From contig NZ_JAGEOK010000035.1 of NCBI RefSeq assembly GCF_017573545.1, positions 53,522 through 117,521 on the forward strand: a DNA stretch of 64,000 bases. Direction: 5' to 3'. Source of the DNA: Actinomadura nitritigenes. Its GTDB lineage: Bacteria > Actinomycetota > Actinomycetes > Streptosporangiales > Streptosporangiaceae. The number at the start of each line of letters is the position of its first letter. The first letter of the stretch is position 1. Below are positions 52,895 to 61,354 of this stretch, piece after piece. Position numbers and translations under genes: made by a program. A model generated the notes under the pieces. The model saw nothing but the letters and a program-made list of their open reading frames with translations, made no database searches and was not told the DNA's origin.

Positions 52895-54379
52895 GTGGCC
52901 GGTGAGCCGGGGTCCGCGCGCAACGACGACCTGAGGCTGGCGGACTCGCTGCGGGCCGGGGACGTCATCGCGCTGACCGAGGTGTACGACGCCTACGCTC
53001 CTTTCCTCTTCGACTACTGCCACGGCCTGCTGCGCGACCGCGTCGAGGCGGCGGGGGCCCTGCGCAACTGCGTCATCTCCGCCCGCGAGCACGTCGGGCG
53101 GCTCGGCGAGCCGGACCGGCTGCGCGGCTGGCTGTACGCGATCGCCCGCAAGGAGTGCATGCGGCGCCGCGACAGCCCGAACCGGCACCACGGGCAGGAG
53201 GCGCCGGAGGCGGAGGACGACCTGTCCGCCGAGCAGCTGGCCCGCCGCGAGGAACGGCGGCTGCTCGCGCACAGCGCGCTCGCCGCGCTCAGCGGCCGCC
53301 AGCGCGAGGCGATCGACCTGTCCGTCCGGCACGAGCTGGACGAGGTGGACCTGGCCGGGGTGTTCGGCATCCCGCTGGAGGAGACCCTCGAACTCGTGGA
53401 GCGGTCCCGGGCCGGCCTGGACGCCGCGATCCGCGCCGCGCTGATCGCGCAGAACCACTGGAAGAACTGCCCGAGCGTCTCGGCGCTGACGGAGTCGTGG
53501 CCGCTGGCGCCGCAGACGGCGGCGTCGCTGGTCCGGCACGTGGCGAGCTGCCCGGTGTGCGCGGAGCTGGAGACGCCGCCGCTGCCCGCGGACCGGCTGC
53601 TGTCGGTGCTGCCGATCGCGGCGATCCCCGCCGACCTGCGGCTGGACGTGCTGACGGCGGCGACGGCCGAGGACCGGGCCGGCAACCGCCGGGCCATCGC
53701 GGCGTGGACGGAGCCGTTCGACGAGTACGGCTGGCCGCTGCCCTACGACGCGACGCCGGCGCGGGCGAAGGACCGCGGCACCGGCGGCCGGCGGCGCGGC
53801 CCGATCATCGGCGCGGTCGCGGCCGCCGTGGCCGCCGTGGTGGTGCTGGCCGGGGCGATGACGGCGTTCGGCGGCGAGGGCGAGCCGGACGCGGCGGGCA
53901 CGCCGTCGACGTCGTCGACCGGTTCCGGCGGCGGCTCCGGCGACCCGAGCGCCCCCGCCGAGCCGGTGCCCACCGACCCGTCGTCCCCGAGCGCTTCGCC
54001 CACGTCCTCCTCGCCCTCGCCGTCGAAATCCCCGTCGAAGACGCCGTCCCCCTCGAAGACGACGTCGGAGGGCCCGACGAGCCGCCCGCCGTCCCCTCCC
54101 CCCACGCAGGAGCCTCCCAGGCCGGGCCACCTCACGGTGAACGGATGCGACATGGGCCACAACCGCTCCTGCACGATCACCGTGACGGCGGTCGGCGGGC
54201 CGGTGAACTGGCGGGTGACGGGGGCCTCCGGCGAACTGAGGGCGAGCGGATCCGGGCATCTGGCGGCAGGCCAGTCCAGTGGCGTGACCGTGTCGCGGAC
54301 GAACGGGACATGCTGGTGGCCGCAGGACGGTTCCGTCTCGTTCTCGCCGGGCGGCTCGGCGTCCGTCGGCTACTGCTGA
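52895..54379 (+). CDS. second ECF sigma-like/anti-sigma-like membrane fusion, paralogue of the previous gene
   Basis: 494 residues with the same order: sigma region 2 (YDAYAPFLFDYCHGLLRDRVEAAG), region 4 (LSGRQREAIDLSVRHELDEVDLAGVFGI), zinc motif HVASCPVC near 214-222, membrane helix (304-326), Ser/Thr/Pro stalk and an outer Ig-like domain (NGCDMGHNRSC; VGGPVNWRVTGASG). GTG 52895 with GGGAGGG. The two proteins clearly arose by tandem duplication and then diverged in the stalk and outer domain. A hairpin terminator follows. Confidence 0.82.
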   Translation: MAGEPGSARNDDLRLADSLRAGDVIALTEVYDAYAPFLFDYCHGLLRDRVEAAGALRNCVISAREHVGRLGEPDRLRGWLYAIARKECMRRRDSPNRHHGQEAPEAEDDLSAEQLARREERRLLAHSALAALSGRQREAIDLSVRHELDEVDLAGVFGIPLEETLELVERSRAGLDAAIRAALIAQNHWKNCPSVSALTESWPLAPQTAASLVRHVASCPVCAELETPPLPADRLLSVLPIAAIPADLRLDVLTAATAEDRAGNRRAIAAWTEPFDEYGWPLPYDATPARAKDRGTGGRRRGPIIGAVAAAVAAVVVLAGAMTAFGGEGEPDAAGTPSTSSTGSGGGSGDPSAPAEPVPTDPSSPSASPTSSSPSPSKSPSKTPSPSKTTSEGPTSRPPSPPPTQEPPRPGHLTVNGCDMGHNRSCTITVTAVGGPVNWRVTGASGELRASGSGHLAAGQSSGVTVSRTNGTCWWPQDGSVSFSPGGSASVGYC

Positions 54380-54385
54380 GACGGC

Positions 54386-54417
54386 GAGAGCGCGCCCGGA
54401 CGCACGGGCGCGCTCTC
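54386..54417. terminator. terminator between the sigma-like gene and the phosphotransferase gene
   Basis: GAGAGCGCGCCCG (54386-54398) pairs perfectly with CGGGCGCGCTCTC (54405-54417), loop of 6 nt. It lies between two converging genes and can serve both. Confidence 0.85.
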
Positions 54418-54455
54418 CTGGACGGCCGGTCGCCGGCGGGACGGCGGCCAGGCGG

Positions 54456-55541
54456 TTACCAGGGGGAGCCGGCGTCGAGGATGGCGTGAGCTCGGCCGAG
54501 CAGGAGGGGGACGGCGGCGCCGATCTGGTCGAAGCCCTCGCCGACGGTCGCGTTCTGCAGGAAGCGGGCGTGGATGCCCTCGAGGATGACGGCGAGCTTG
54601 AAGCACGCGAACGCGACGTAGAAGTCGAGGTCGGCGAGGTCGAAGCCGGTCAGCTCGGCATACCGCTCGGTGAACTCGCGGCGGCCGAAGAACCCGTGCG
54701 CGGCGGTGATCGTGGCGCCGACGGGGAGCTGCTCGGCGTCGCCCGCCTCGGCCCAGTAGACGAGGGTGAGGCCGAGGTCGGACAGCGGGTCGCCGAGCGT
54801 CGACATCTCCCAGTCCACGACGGCGGCGATCTCGGGGCGCGGCTCCAGCCGGGCCAGGGCGTTGTCGAGCCGGAAGTCGCCGTGGACGAGCCGGGCCGGG
54901 GCGTCGGCGGGGAGCCGCTCGGCGAGCCGCGCCACGAGCCGGTCGTACTCGGGCAGGTCGTGGGTGTTGCCGGTGGCCTTGATCGCGTCCTGCGAGCCGT
55001 CCCACTGCTTGCCCCAGCGCTTGAGCTGCCGGGCCATGTAGCCGGTGGGGCGGCCGAAGTCCTCCAGGCCGGCGGCCTTCACGTCCACGGTGTGGATGGC
55101 GGCGAGCGCGCCGGCGAGCGCCTCGCTGAGGCCGCGCGCCTGCTCGGGGGTGAGGTCGTCGGCGTCCTCGCGGGTGCGCAGCACGCGGCCGTCGACGAAG
55201 TCCATGAGGTAGAAGCGGGCGCCGATGACGCCCTCGTCGTCGCAGAAGGCGAGGGTGCGCGGGACGGGCACGGAGCCGGCGTCGCCGAGCGCGGACAGCA
55301 CCCGGTACTCGCGGCCCATGTCGTGGGCGGTCGGCAGGACGTGCCCGAGCGGCGGCCTGCGCAGCACGATCCGGCGCCCGCCGGCGAGGGTGAGCCCGTA
55401 GGTCAGGTTGGAGCGGCCGCCCGCGATCAGGTCGATCGCGCTGATGCGGCCGGCGCCGGGCAGTTCGCGGGCCAGCCAGTCCGCGAGGCGGGGGGCGTCG
55501 ATGCCGGGCACCCCGGCCGGAAGGTCAGCGTCAACGGTCAT
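54456..55541 (-). CDS. aminoglycoside phosphotransferase-like kinase (APH/ACAD10-type)
   Basis: 361 residues. The kinase-like fold shows RRIVLRRPP with the ATP-binding Lys/Arg region, the catalytic loop VHGDFRLDN and the metal-binding segment VDWEMSTLGDP. Proteins with this order (PF01636) are often linked to acyl-CoA metabolism (ACAD10/11 kinase-type N-terminus) rather than antibiotic resistance. ATG 55541. No partner genes adjacent. Confidence 0.85.
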   Translation of the reverse strand: MTVDADLPAGVPGIDAPRLADWLARELPGAGRISAIDLIAGGRSNLTYGLTLAGGRRIVLRRPPLGHVLPTAHDMGREYRVLSALGDAGSVPVPRTLAFCDDEGVIGARFYLMDFVDGRVLRTREDADDLTPEQARGLSEALAGALAAIHTVDVKAAGLEDFGRPTGYMARQLKRWGKQWDGSQDAIKATGNTHDLPEYDRLVARLAERLPADAPARLVHGDFRLDNALARLEPRPEIAAVVDWEMSTLGDPLSDLGLTLVYWAEAGDAEQLPVGATITAAHGFFGRREFTERYAELTGFDLADLDFYVAFACFKLAVILEGIHARFLQNATVGEGFDQIGAAVPLLLGRAHAILDAGSPW

Positions 55542-55965
55542 GACCCACCATTAGAACGCGGCTCGGTCCGGGCCGTGCAGCCGACCCCCGGGGTGCGGTC
55601 CCCGGCGGCGCCCGGCCGGGAGGGTTTGTGCGCTCGGTAACGCCTCGGCCACATCCGGACACCGGCCGTGGGCGGTAAACCGGATCCCCATCACGGTGGT
55701 GACCTGCGCCGATGATGTCCGAAATGCCGTTAAACCTCCGAGGCACTGAAACTTGCGGAGAAAACGGGTTTGCTCGGGTGGATTCGGAAGACGCCATGGG
55801 TACGCCTCTGCATCGACTGCCGCGAAGAGTGGGCTTCGTCGTGGTCGCACGCGCCGGCCGTTGTTCCCAGCCCGTGGCGGCAAGCTGGACTTATGGGTCC
55901 CGCTGGGCTAAGAGAAGAGGACTAGACCATTCGGGGCTAGACCGCCCGATTGGGGGGACGCAACC
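55542..55965. other. intergenic region with no recognised gene
   Basis: 424 bp. The central part (55690-55800) has lower GC and a start-like AAACTTGCGGAG motif, but no ORF there resembles a known protein. The 7-bp word CTAGACC occurs twice, 15 bp apart (55922 and 55937), just before the next gene. Confidence 0.4.
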
Positions 55966-56682
55966 GTGGCAGACGCATGGCTGCCGGGAGCCGGCCGCAT
56001 GCCGGCACGACAGGACGGTGGAGCGCTACGGGGAGGTGCGCCCCGTGCCGTATGGCTGTCCGGTGAGTGCGATCCCCGCAGCGTCTCGGCGCGCTCGGCG
56101 GCCGCCGACCTGCTGAAGGAGGAACGGCCGCCGCACCTGGTCTGGCACCCCGGCTCCGGGGACGTCGTCCAGCTCGTGCCCGCCACCCGGGCGGCCCTCC
56201 TGCTCGGCCCGCCGGCCGGCCGCGAGGGCCGCGCCTGCGTGCAGATCATGGTGGTCGGCCAGTCGCGGGTGCCGTTCACCAGCTCGCTGCTCCTCGGCGT
56301 CGAGGCGATCGTCGCGTGGCTGGACACCTGGGGCGTCGCCCGCCGCTGGCCCGCCGGTCCCCCGCTGCCGTCGCCGCAGTCCTACCACGCGCTGCGGTCC
56401 CGCCGGGACTGGGCGCGCGGCGGCCACTTCGGCGCCTCGCAGGTGCCGCTGGCCGAACGCCCCGACCCGGGCGGCATCGACATCCGCCGCATCACCGGCC
56501 CCGAGACCCCGGTCGCGCCGATCCCCGCGCCCCGCGCGCCGATCCCCGAGCCGCCCGGCGCGCCGCTGCTGCGGGCGCGCCCGCCCAGGACGGCGCCGCT
56601 GCCCACCCCCCAGTCGACCCCCGACCATCCGCCGCCGCAGGGCGACCCGGTGCCGGTCGGTTCGCCGGCGCTGTCGAACTAG
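55966..56682 (+). CDS. actinomycete protein of unknown function, possible amidase-like (PGRP-type) fold
   Basis: 238 residues, GTG start with GGGGGG a few bases before it. EERPPHLVWHPGSGDVVQLVPATRAALLLG, GREGRACVQIMVVG, LLLGVEAIVAWLDTWGVARRWPAGPP and WARGGHFGASQVP form a pattern shared with streptomycete proteins related to the N-acetylmuramoyl-L-alanine amidase fold. The zinc ligands are not clearly placed, and there is no signal peptide, so this is only a weak resemblance. The C-terminal 60 residues are Pro-rich. Confidence 0.55.
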   Translation: MADAWLPGAGRMPARQDGGALRGGAPRAVWLSGECDPRSVSARSAAADLLKEERPPHLVWHPGSGDVVQLVPATRAALLLGPPAGREGRACVQIMVVGQSRVPFTSSLLLGVEAIVAWLDTWGVARRWPAGPPLPSPQSYHALRSRRDWARGGHFGASQVPLAERPDPGGIDIRRITGPETPVAPIPAPRAPIPEPPGAPLLRARPPRTAPLPTPQSTPDHPPPQGDPVPVGSPALSN

Positions 56683-56709
56683 GTCCCGCCGCGGTCTCCC
56701 GCGGCTCCG

Positions 56710-56739
56710 GCGCCCGGCTCAGAGCGGGGCGCCGGGCGC
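56710..56739. terminator. hairpin at the shared 3' end of the hypothetical and MocR genes
   Basis: GCGCCCGGC (56710-56718) pairs with GCCGGGCGC (56731-56739), 28 nt past the stop of the plus-strand gene. The 3' part overlaps the last codons of the MocR gene. Confidence 0.45.
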
Positions 56740-58185
56740 GTCCTGCCCGGCTCCCGCCGCGTCCTGCCCGGCTCCCGCTGCGGACCGCACCGCGGAATCC
56801 GCGGACCGTGCCGCGCACGCCAGCTCGCGGACGATCGCGCATCCGGCCCGCAGCTCGGCGGGGCTGCCCGCCGAGCCGTAGCCGACGACGAGCCCGCCGA
56901 ACGAGCCCGGCCCCGCGTGGTGGCGCTCCAGCGGGTCCACCAGGACGCCGCGGCCCGCCGCGTCCCGCGCGACCCGCTCCGCGACCGCGTGCGGCAGGTC
57001 CACGACGAGGTGCAGCCCGGCCGTGTCGCCGCGCAGCCGCAGCCCGTCCAGCGCCCGCACCACGACCTCGCGGCGCCGCGCGTACTCCCCGCGCATCCGC
57101 CGGACGTGCCGGTCGAGGTCGCCGCGCTCGAGGAACAGCCGGAGCGCGTGCTGCGGGACGACCGCCGTCCGGTCGTTCAGCTCCTCGCGCCGCAGCGCGA
57201 TCGCCGCCACCAGGTCGGGGCGGCCGACGAGCCAGCCCACGCCCATGTCCGCGGTGAGGATCTTCGCCGACGTGCCGAGGTAGACGACGGCGTCGGGGTC
57301 GAGCCCGTACAGGGCGGGCAGCGGCGCGACGTCGTAGCGGAACTCGCCGTCGTAGTCGTCCTCGGCGATCAGCGCGCCGGTCCGCCGCGCCCACGCCAGC
57401 AGCGCCTGCCGCCGCGGCACCGGCAGCACCCCGCCCATCGGGTACTGGTGGGACGGCGTCGTGTACACCAGGCGCAGATCGTCCGGCAGGCCGTCGACGA
57501 TCAGGCCGTGCTCGTCCACCGGGCACGACACGATCTCGGCGCCGCGCCCGGCCAGCACCGAGCGCGCGCGCCGGTACCCCGGCTCCTCCACGCCGACCCG
57601 GTCGCCCGGCCGCAGCACCGTCGCGGCCAGCAGGTCCAGGCCGTTCGTCGCGCCGCGCGTGATCAGCAGGCCGTCGACCGGGCAGACCACCCCGCGGCTG
57701 CGCCGGATGTACTCCGCCAGCGAAATCCGCAGCTCCGGCACCCCGTGCGGCTCCTGCCGCTGCTGCGGCGGCATGCCCGCCGCGAGCCGCCACGCCCGCC
57801 GCCACGCCGGGGTGTCCAGCGCACCGACCCACGCCATCCCCGGCCGCAGGTCGACCTCGCCCGGCCGGGCGGGCCTGCGGGCGCTCCCGGCGAGGTCGCG
57901 CGGCGGCTCCCGGCCCGGGGCGGGATCGGCGGCGACGCCGTCCGTCACGTACGTCCCGGACCCGTGCCTGCCCTCCAGCCAGCCCTCCGCGTACAGCTGC
58001 TCGTACGCCTCCGTCACCACCGTCCGGCTGACGCCCAGCAGCGCGGCCAGCGCCCGGCTCGCGGGCAGCCGCTCCCCCGCGACCAGCCGCCCCTCCCGCA
58101 CCGCGGCCCGCAACTGCCCGACGAGCTGGGCGTTCATCGGCTCGGCGGCGGTCCGGTCGATGGTGAGCGGCAGATCGATCGACAA
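56719..58185 (-). CDS. MocR-type regulator (GntR HTH plus aminotransferase domain)
   Basis: 488 residues. The N-terminus is a GntR winged helix (RTAAEPMNAQLVGQLRAAVREGRLVAGERLPASRALAALLGVSR). From about residue 110 the protein has an aminotransferase fold I domain; the PLP-binding Lys is in YLGTSAKILTADMG. MocR/PdxR proteins use PLP as a sensor and control genes of vitamin B6 or amino acid metabolism. The gene is transcribed away from the PNPOx-family gene, from which it is 69 bp distant, the usual layout for this regulator and its target. Confidence 0.9.
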   Translation of the reverse strand: MSIDLPLTIDRTAAEPMNAQLVGQLRAAVREGRLVAGERLPASRALAALLGVSRTVVTEAYEQLYAEGWLEGRHGSGTYVTDGVAADPAPGREPPRDLAGSARRPARPGEVDLRPGMAWVGALDTPAWRRAWRLAAGMPPQQRQEPHGVPELRISLAEYIRRSRGVVCPVDGLLITRGATNGLDLLAATVLRPGDRVGVEEPGYRRARSVLAGRGAEIVSCPVDEHGLIVDGLPDDLRLVYTTPSHQYPMGGVLPVPRRQALLAWARRTGALIAEDDYDGEFRYDVAPLPALYGLDPDAVVYLGTSAKILTADMGVGWLVGRPDLVAAIALRREELNDRTAVVPQHALRLFLERGDLDRHVRRMRGEYARRREVVVRALDGLRLRGDTAGLHLVVDLPHAVAERVARDAAGRGVLVDPLERHHAGPGSFGGLVVGYGSAGSPAELRAGCAIVRELACAARSADSAVRSAAGAGQDAAGAGQDAPGAPL

Positions 58186-58246
58186 AGTGGTCTCCAGCTA
58201 TCTGTTCCAAGTGGCCCTACTGACCAGGCCACTCGCGTCCTAGCGT
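58186..58246. promoter_or_regulatory. MocR operator region and -10 of the PNPOx gene
   Basis: AGTGGTC (58186) and AGTGGCC (58210) are direct repeats 24 bp apart, and AGTGGCC (58210-58216) also pairs with GGCCACT (58227-58233) as an inverted repeat. Mixed direct/inverted repeats are typical for MocR sites. TAGCGT (58241-58246) ends 8 nt before the ATG at 58255, so that gene is likely leaderless. Confidence 0.5.
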
Positions 58247-58254
58247 AAACGGAC

Positions 58255-58896
58255 ATGAAGCCGCTTTCCGCCACGCCCCGCACCAGCCTCGGCCGCTACC
58301 CGGAACGGTCCACGTCCGACCGCGCCGTCCTCCACGAGATCCTCGACGCCGGCCTGATCTGCCACCTCGGCCTCGTCGTGAACGGCACGCCCCGCGTCGT
58401 GCCCACCTGCTACGGCCGCCAGGGCGACACCCTCTACGTGCACGGCTCCACCGGCGCGTCCAGCATGATGACGGCGCCGTCCCAGGAGGTCTGCGTCACC
58501 GTCACCCATCTCGACGGCCTCGTCCTCGCCCGCTCGCTCTTCCACCACTCGATCAACTACCGCAGCGCGATGATCTACGGCGTCCCGTCCCCGGTGACCG
58601 GCGAGGACGAGAAGCTCGCCGCCCTCCGCGCGGTCACCGAGCAGGTCGCCCCCGGCCAGTGGGACGTCGCCCGGCGGCCCACCCGCAAGGAGCTCGCCGG
58701 CGTCGCCGTCCTCGCCCTCCCGCTCGACGAGGCGTCGGTCAAGGTCCGCCAGGGTCCGCCCGGCGACGAGGACGAGGACTACGCCCTGCCGGTCTGGGCC
58801 GGCGTCCTGCCCGTCCGGCAGGCGTTCGGCGCCCCCGTCCCCGACCCGGCCCTCGCCCCGGGCATTTCCGTCCCCGCGCACATAGCCGCCCGGTAA
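58255..58896 (+). CDS. pyridoxamine 5'-phosphate oxidase family (FMN-binding) protein
   Basis: 213 residues with a split-barrel fold: LICHLGLVVNGTPRVVPTCYGRQGDTLYVHG, then SQEVCVTVTHLDGLVLARSLFHHSINYRSAMIYG. This is the flavin reductase/PNPOx-like class, often controlled by a neighbouring MocR. The final part carries WDVARRPTRKELAGVAVLALPLDEASVKVR, typical of the actinomycete group. It may oxidise a vitamin B6 form or use FMN/F420 for another substrate. Confidence 0.87.
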   Translation: MKPLSATPRTSLGRYPERSTSDRAVLHEILDAGLICHLGLVVNGTPRVVPTCYGRQGDTLYVHGSTGASSMMTAPSQEVCVTVTHLDGLVLARSLFHHSINYRSAMIYGVPSPVTGEDEKLAALRAVTEQVAPGQWDVARRPTRKELAGVAVLALPLDEASVKVRQGPPGDEDEDYALPVWAGVLPVRQAFGAPVPDPALAPGISVPAHIAAR

Positions 58897-58939
58897 CTCG
58901 ATGCCCCGCGCAGTCGTCCATGGTCGTAGGGTGAACCCC

Positions 58940-59536
58940 ATGAACGAGCGGCTCGTGTGGATCGACTGCGAAATGACGGGACTCGACCTGCGCGCCGACG
59001 CGCTCATCGAGATAGCCGCCCTGGTCACCGACAGCGAGCTGAACATCCTGGACGAGGGCGTCGACGTGATCATCAAGCCGCCGCCCGAGTCCGTCGCGCA
59101 GATGACCAAGGTCGTCCGCGACATGCACACCACGTCCGGCCTGCTGGAGGAGCTCCCGGGCGGCATCACGCTGCCGGAGGCCGAGGAGATCGTGCTGAAC
59201 TACGTGCGGTCCCACGTCAAGGACGCCAAGAAGGCCCCACTGTGCGGCAACTCCATCGCCACCGACCGCTCCTTCCTGGCCCGCGACATGCCCGCCCTGG
59301 ACGCCCACCTGCACTACCGCATGGTGGACGTCTCCTCCATCAAGGAGCTGGCCCGCCGCTGGTACCCCCGCGTGTACTTCGCCAGCCCGGAGAAGAAGGG
59401 CGGGCACCGCGCCCTCGCCGACATCACCGAGAGCATCCAGGAGCTGCGGTACTACCGCGCCGCCGTGTTCGTCCCGCAGCCCGGCCCCGACTCCGAGACG
59501 GCCCGCGCGCTCGCCGCGGACATCTCGGCCGGCTGA
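58940..59536 (+). CDS. orn: oligoribonuclease (DEDDh 3'-5' exonuclease)
   Basis: 198 residues. Orn degrades 2-5 nt RNA (nanoRNA) and pGpG to mononucleotides. The metal-binding residues are in WIDCEMTGLD (Exo I), NSIATDRSFLARDMPALDAHLHYRMVDVSSI (Exo II) and HRALADITESIQELRYYR (Exo III with the His). TAGGGT at 58927-58932 ends 7 nt before the ATG and no ribosome site is seen, so the mRNA is likely leaderless; longer upstream reading is rejected. Confidence 0.95.
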   Translation: MNERLVWIDCEMTGLDLRADALIEIAALVTDSELNILDEGVDVIIKPPPESVAQMTKVVRDMHTTSGLLEELPGGITLPEAEEIVLNYVRSHVKDAKKAPLCGNSIATDRSFLARDMPALDAHLHYRMVDVSSIKELARRWYPRVYFASPEKKGGHRALADITESIQELRYYRAAVFVPQPGPDSETARALAADISAG

Positions 59537-59605
59537 CGCCCTTCACGGCTGACCCACTCCCCGGGAGCCGCTACACTACTTGGAGCCGGGAATGATTCCG
59601 GCCGC

Positions 59606-59682
59606 GGTGGGTGTAGCTCAGCTGGCAGAGCACTTGGTTGTGGTCCAAGATGTCGGGGGTTCAAGTCCCCTCACTCACCCCA
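59606..59682 (+). tRNA. tRNA-His (GTG)
   Basis: Cloverleaf: acceptor GTGGGTG (59607-59613) with CACTCAC (59672-59678), D arm GCTC/GAGC, anticodon stem CTTGG/CCAAG with loop TTGTGGT (anticodon GTG), T arm GGGGG/CCCCT with TTCAAGT loop. The extra G at -1 (59606) that marks tRNA-His is present, and CCA is encoded (59680-59682). A terminator follows. Confidence 0.97.
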
Positions 59683-59688
59683 GGCGAG

Positions 59689-59730
59689 AGAAGCCCTGGT
59701 CGTCATGACGGCCAGGGCTTCTTCCTTTCC
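59689..59730 (+). terminator. Rho-independent terminator after tRNA-His
   Basis: AGAAGCCCTGG (59689-59699) pairs with CCAGGGCTTCT (59712-59722); the middle holds GTCATGAC, which extends the stem, and TCCTTTCC follows. Confidence 0.85.
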
Positions 59731-59750
59731 CCCCACGCAAGGAGATCGCC

Positions 59751-60569
59751 ATGTCCTACGACCCGTCGGTCCGCACGGACGTGCCCCCGCCCGGCGAGCT
59801 GTGGGCCCGAGGCGTGGTCAAGGCCATGCTCGCCCCCTACCTCGACGACCGCGCCGGAAGGCTCCATGTGGACGGCGGCGGCCTGCGCACCGACGACATC
59901 GGGAACGGCTACTGGGCGCTGAGGTGGGTCGAAGGCGGCCGGGCGGTGCTGTACGGCTATGACAACGACTACCCGGACACGCACATCCAGGACCTGCCCG
60001 CCGACCTGCTCGCCGGAGGCCCGGCGTGGCTGCCCTGGGAGTGGCTCCAGGACCTCCTGGTGAAGGAGGGCTGGTCCGTGGCGTTCCTGCGCTGGTGGGA
60101 CGGCTCCTGGGCCGGTGCTCCGATCCCCGAGGACGTCGACGACGGGCTGCCGATCATCCTCGCCGACGACGCCGTGAGCATGGACGGGATCATCGGCGAG
60201 GACGGCTCCCCCTCGGCCGGCGCCCACCGGGACCTGATGCGCGCGGTGACCTCGGGAACCGTCGACCAGGCCGCCGTCGAGGCGCTGCTCGCCGCGCTGG
60301 ACCTGCGGGGAGGAGACGCGCGAGAGGCGCTGGACGTCGCCGCCCGCGCGGGCGTCACGCGGGACGCCGTCCTGCCCGAACTGCCCGCCGGCCAGGGCGA
60401 ACCGCCCGGCCGCCGCGTCCCCGTCGTCAACGACGACCACCTGCCGGCGGTGACGGCCATGGCGGCGCGCGAAGGCGTCCGGATCGACGAGCCCTCCGGC
60501 GGGGCGCCCCTCGCGACCGTGCCGCCCCGGTTCTGCTTCAACGGTCCCGAGAGGGCCCCGGCACCCTGA
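59751..60569 (+). CDS. protein of unknown function
   Basis: 272 residues, soluble. AAGGAG lies 7 nt before the ATG. YWALRWVEGGRAVLYGYDNDYP and WSVAFLRWWDGSWAGAPIPEDVDDGL are an aromatic-rich beta core typical of actinomycete DUFs; the C-terminal half is helical. I do not know the family. It is placed between tRNA-His and a NarL-type regulator. Confidence 0.65.
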   Translation: MSYDPSVRTDVPPPGELWARGVVKAMLAPYLDDRAGRLHVDGGGLRTDDIGNGYWALRWVEGGRAVLYGYDNDYPDTHIQDLPADLLAGGPAWLPWEWLQDLLVKEGWSVAFLRWWDGSWAGAPIPEDVDDGLPIILADDAVSMDGIIGEDGSPSAGAHRDLMRAVTSGTVDQAAVEALLAALDLRGGDAREALDVAARAGVTRDAVLPELPAGQGEPPGRRVPVVNDDHLPAVTAMAAREGVRIDEPSGGAPLATVPPRFCFNGPERAPAP

Positions 60570-60630
60570 CCCAGGGGCTCCGAACCCGGCGGACCGGGGC
60601 CTTCGCCTGGACGGCGCGCGCGCTCGTTCG

Positions 60631-60659
60631 TTGGCTCAGGATGATCGGACGGTTATGCT
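60631..60659 (+). promoter_or_regulatory. promoter of the NarL-type regulator gene
   Basis: TTGGCT (60631-60636), 17-nt spacer, TATGCT (60654-60659). The start would be about 60666, giving a leader of about 33 nt with AAGGGCG before the ATG. Confidence 0.6.
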
Positions 60660-60698
60660 CCGTCCTTATAAACGCCAACGACACCCCAAGGGCGACGG

Positions 60699-61271
60699 AT
60701 GAGTGTCGATGAGACCGCCCCACTGCGCGTACTGGTGGTGGACGGCGACGCCCACGTGCGGGCCGATGTGATCTCCCTGCTCGACGGCAGCAGCGAACTG
60801 CAGGTCGTGGCCGAGACCCACGACGCCGCGGCGGCGGTGCCGCTGGCGGAGCGGCTGCGGCCCGACATCGTGCTGCTGGACGTCGGCGCCGCGCACCACG
60901 CGACCCCGCTCAGCCGCTCGTCCCGGGTGTTCGTGCTGGCCTCGGCCGACGACGGCCCCGCCGTCGAGACGGCGATCCGCGGCGGCGCCTGCGGCCACCT
61001 CGTGCCCGGCGCGTTCACCGTCCACGACCTCATCCGCAGCGTCCGCGACGCCAACCGGGTCTCGCTGGGCCTGTCGGCGCGCGAGGCCGAGGTGATGGAC
61101 CTGATCGCCACCGGCCGCTCCAACGGCGAGATCGCCCGGCAGCTGTTCCTCAGCGAGAAGACGGTGAAGAACCACGTCAACCGCATCTACGGCAAGCTCG
61201 GCGTCAGCTCCCGCGCCACCGCGATCGCGCTGTGGCGGGGCATCGTGAGCGTCCTGCCGGGCAGGGAGTAA
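60699..61271 (+). CDS. LuxR/NarL-family response regulator with a degenerate receiver
   Basis: 190 residues. The receiver keeps the phosphate-site Asp (PDIVLLDVG, residue 61) and D15/D17 in VVDGDAHVR, but the Lys that normally sits in GYLLK is missing: the segment reads ACGHLVPGAF, with Pro in that place. The C-terminal LuxR helix-turn-helix (LSAREAEVMDLIATGRSNGEIARQLFLSEKTVKNHVNRIYGKLG) is intact. It may respond without phosphorylation. No sensor kinase lies nearby. Confidence 0.88.
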   Translation: MSVDETAPLRVLVVDGDAHVRADVISLLDGSSELQVVAETHDAAAAVPLAERLRPDIVLLDVGAAHHATPLSRSSRVFVLASADDGPAVETAIRGGACGHLVPGAFTVHDLIRSVRDANRVSLGLSAREAEVMDLIATGRSNGEIARQLFLSEKTVKNHVNRIYGKLGVSSRATAIALWRGIVSVLPGRE

Positions 61272-61354
61272 CCGATTCGCACTGGTCCGCGGGTCCTGCT
61301 ACTGTTCTTCCTGTCGCCAGGGACACCGGCCAAGGCCGGAGGCCCTAGAGACAG

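Noticed and set aside
55922..55943. CTAGACC direct repeats as an operator
   Set aside because: Only two 7-bp copies 15 bp apart; too short to support a call on its own.
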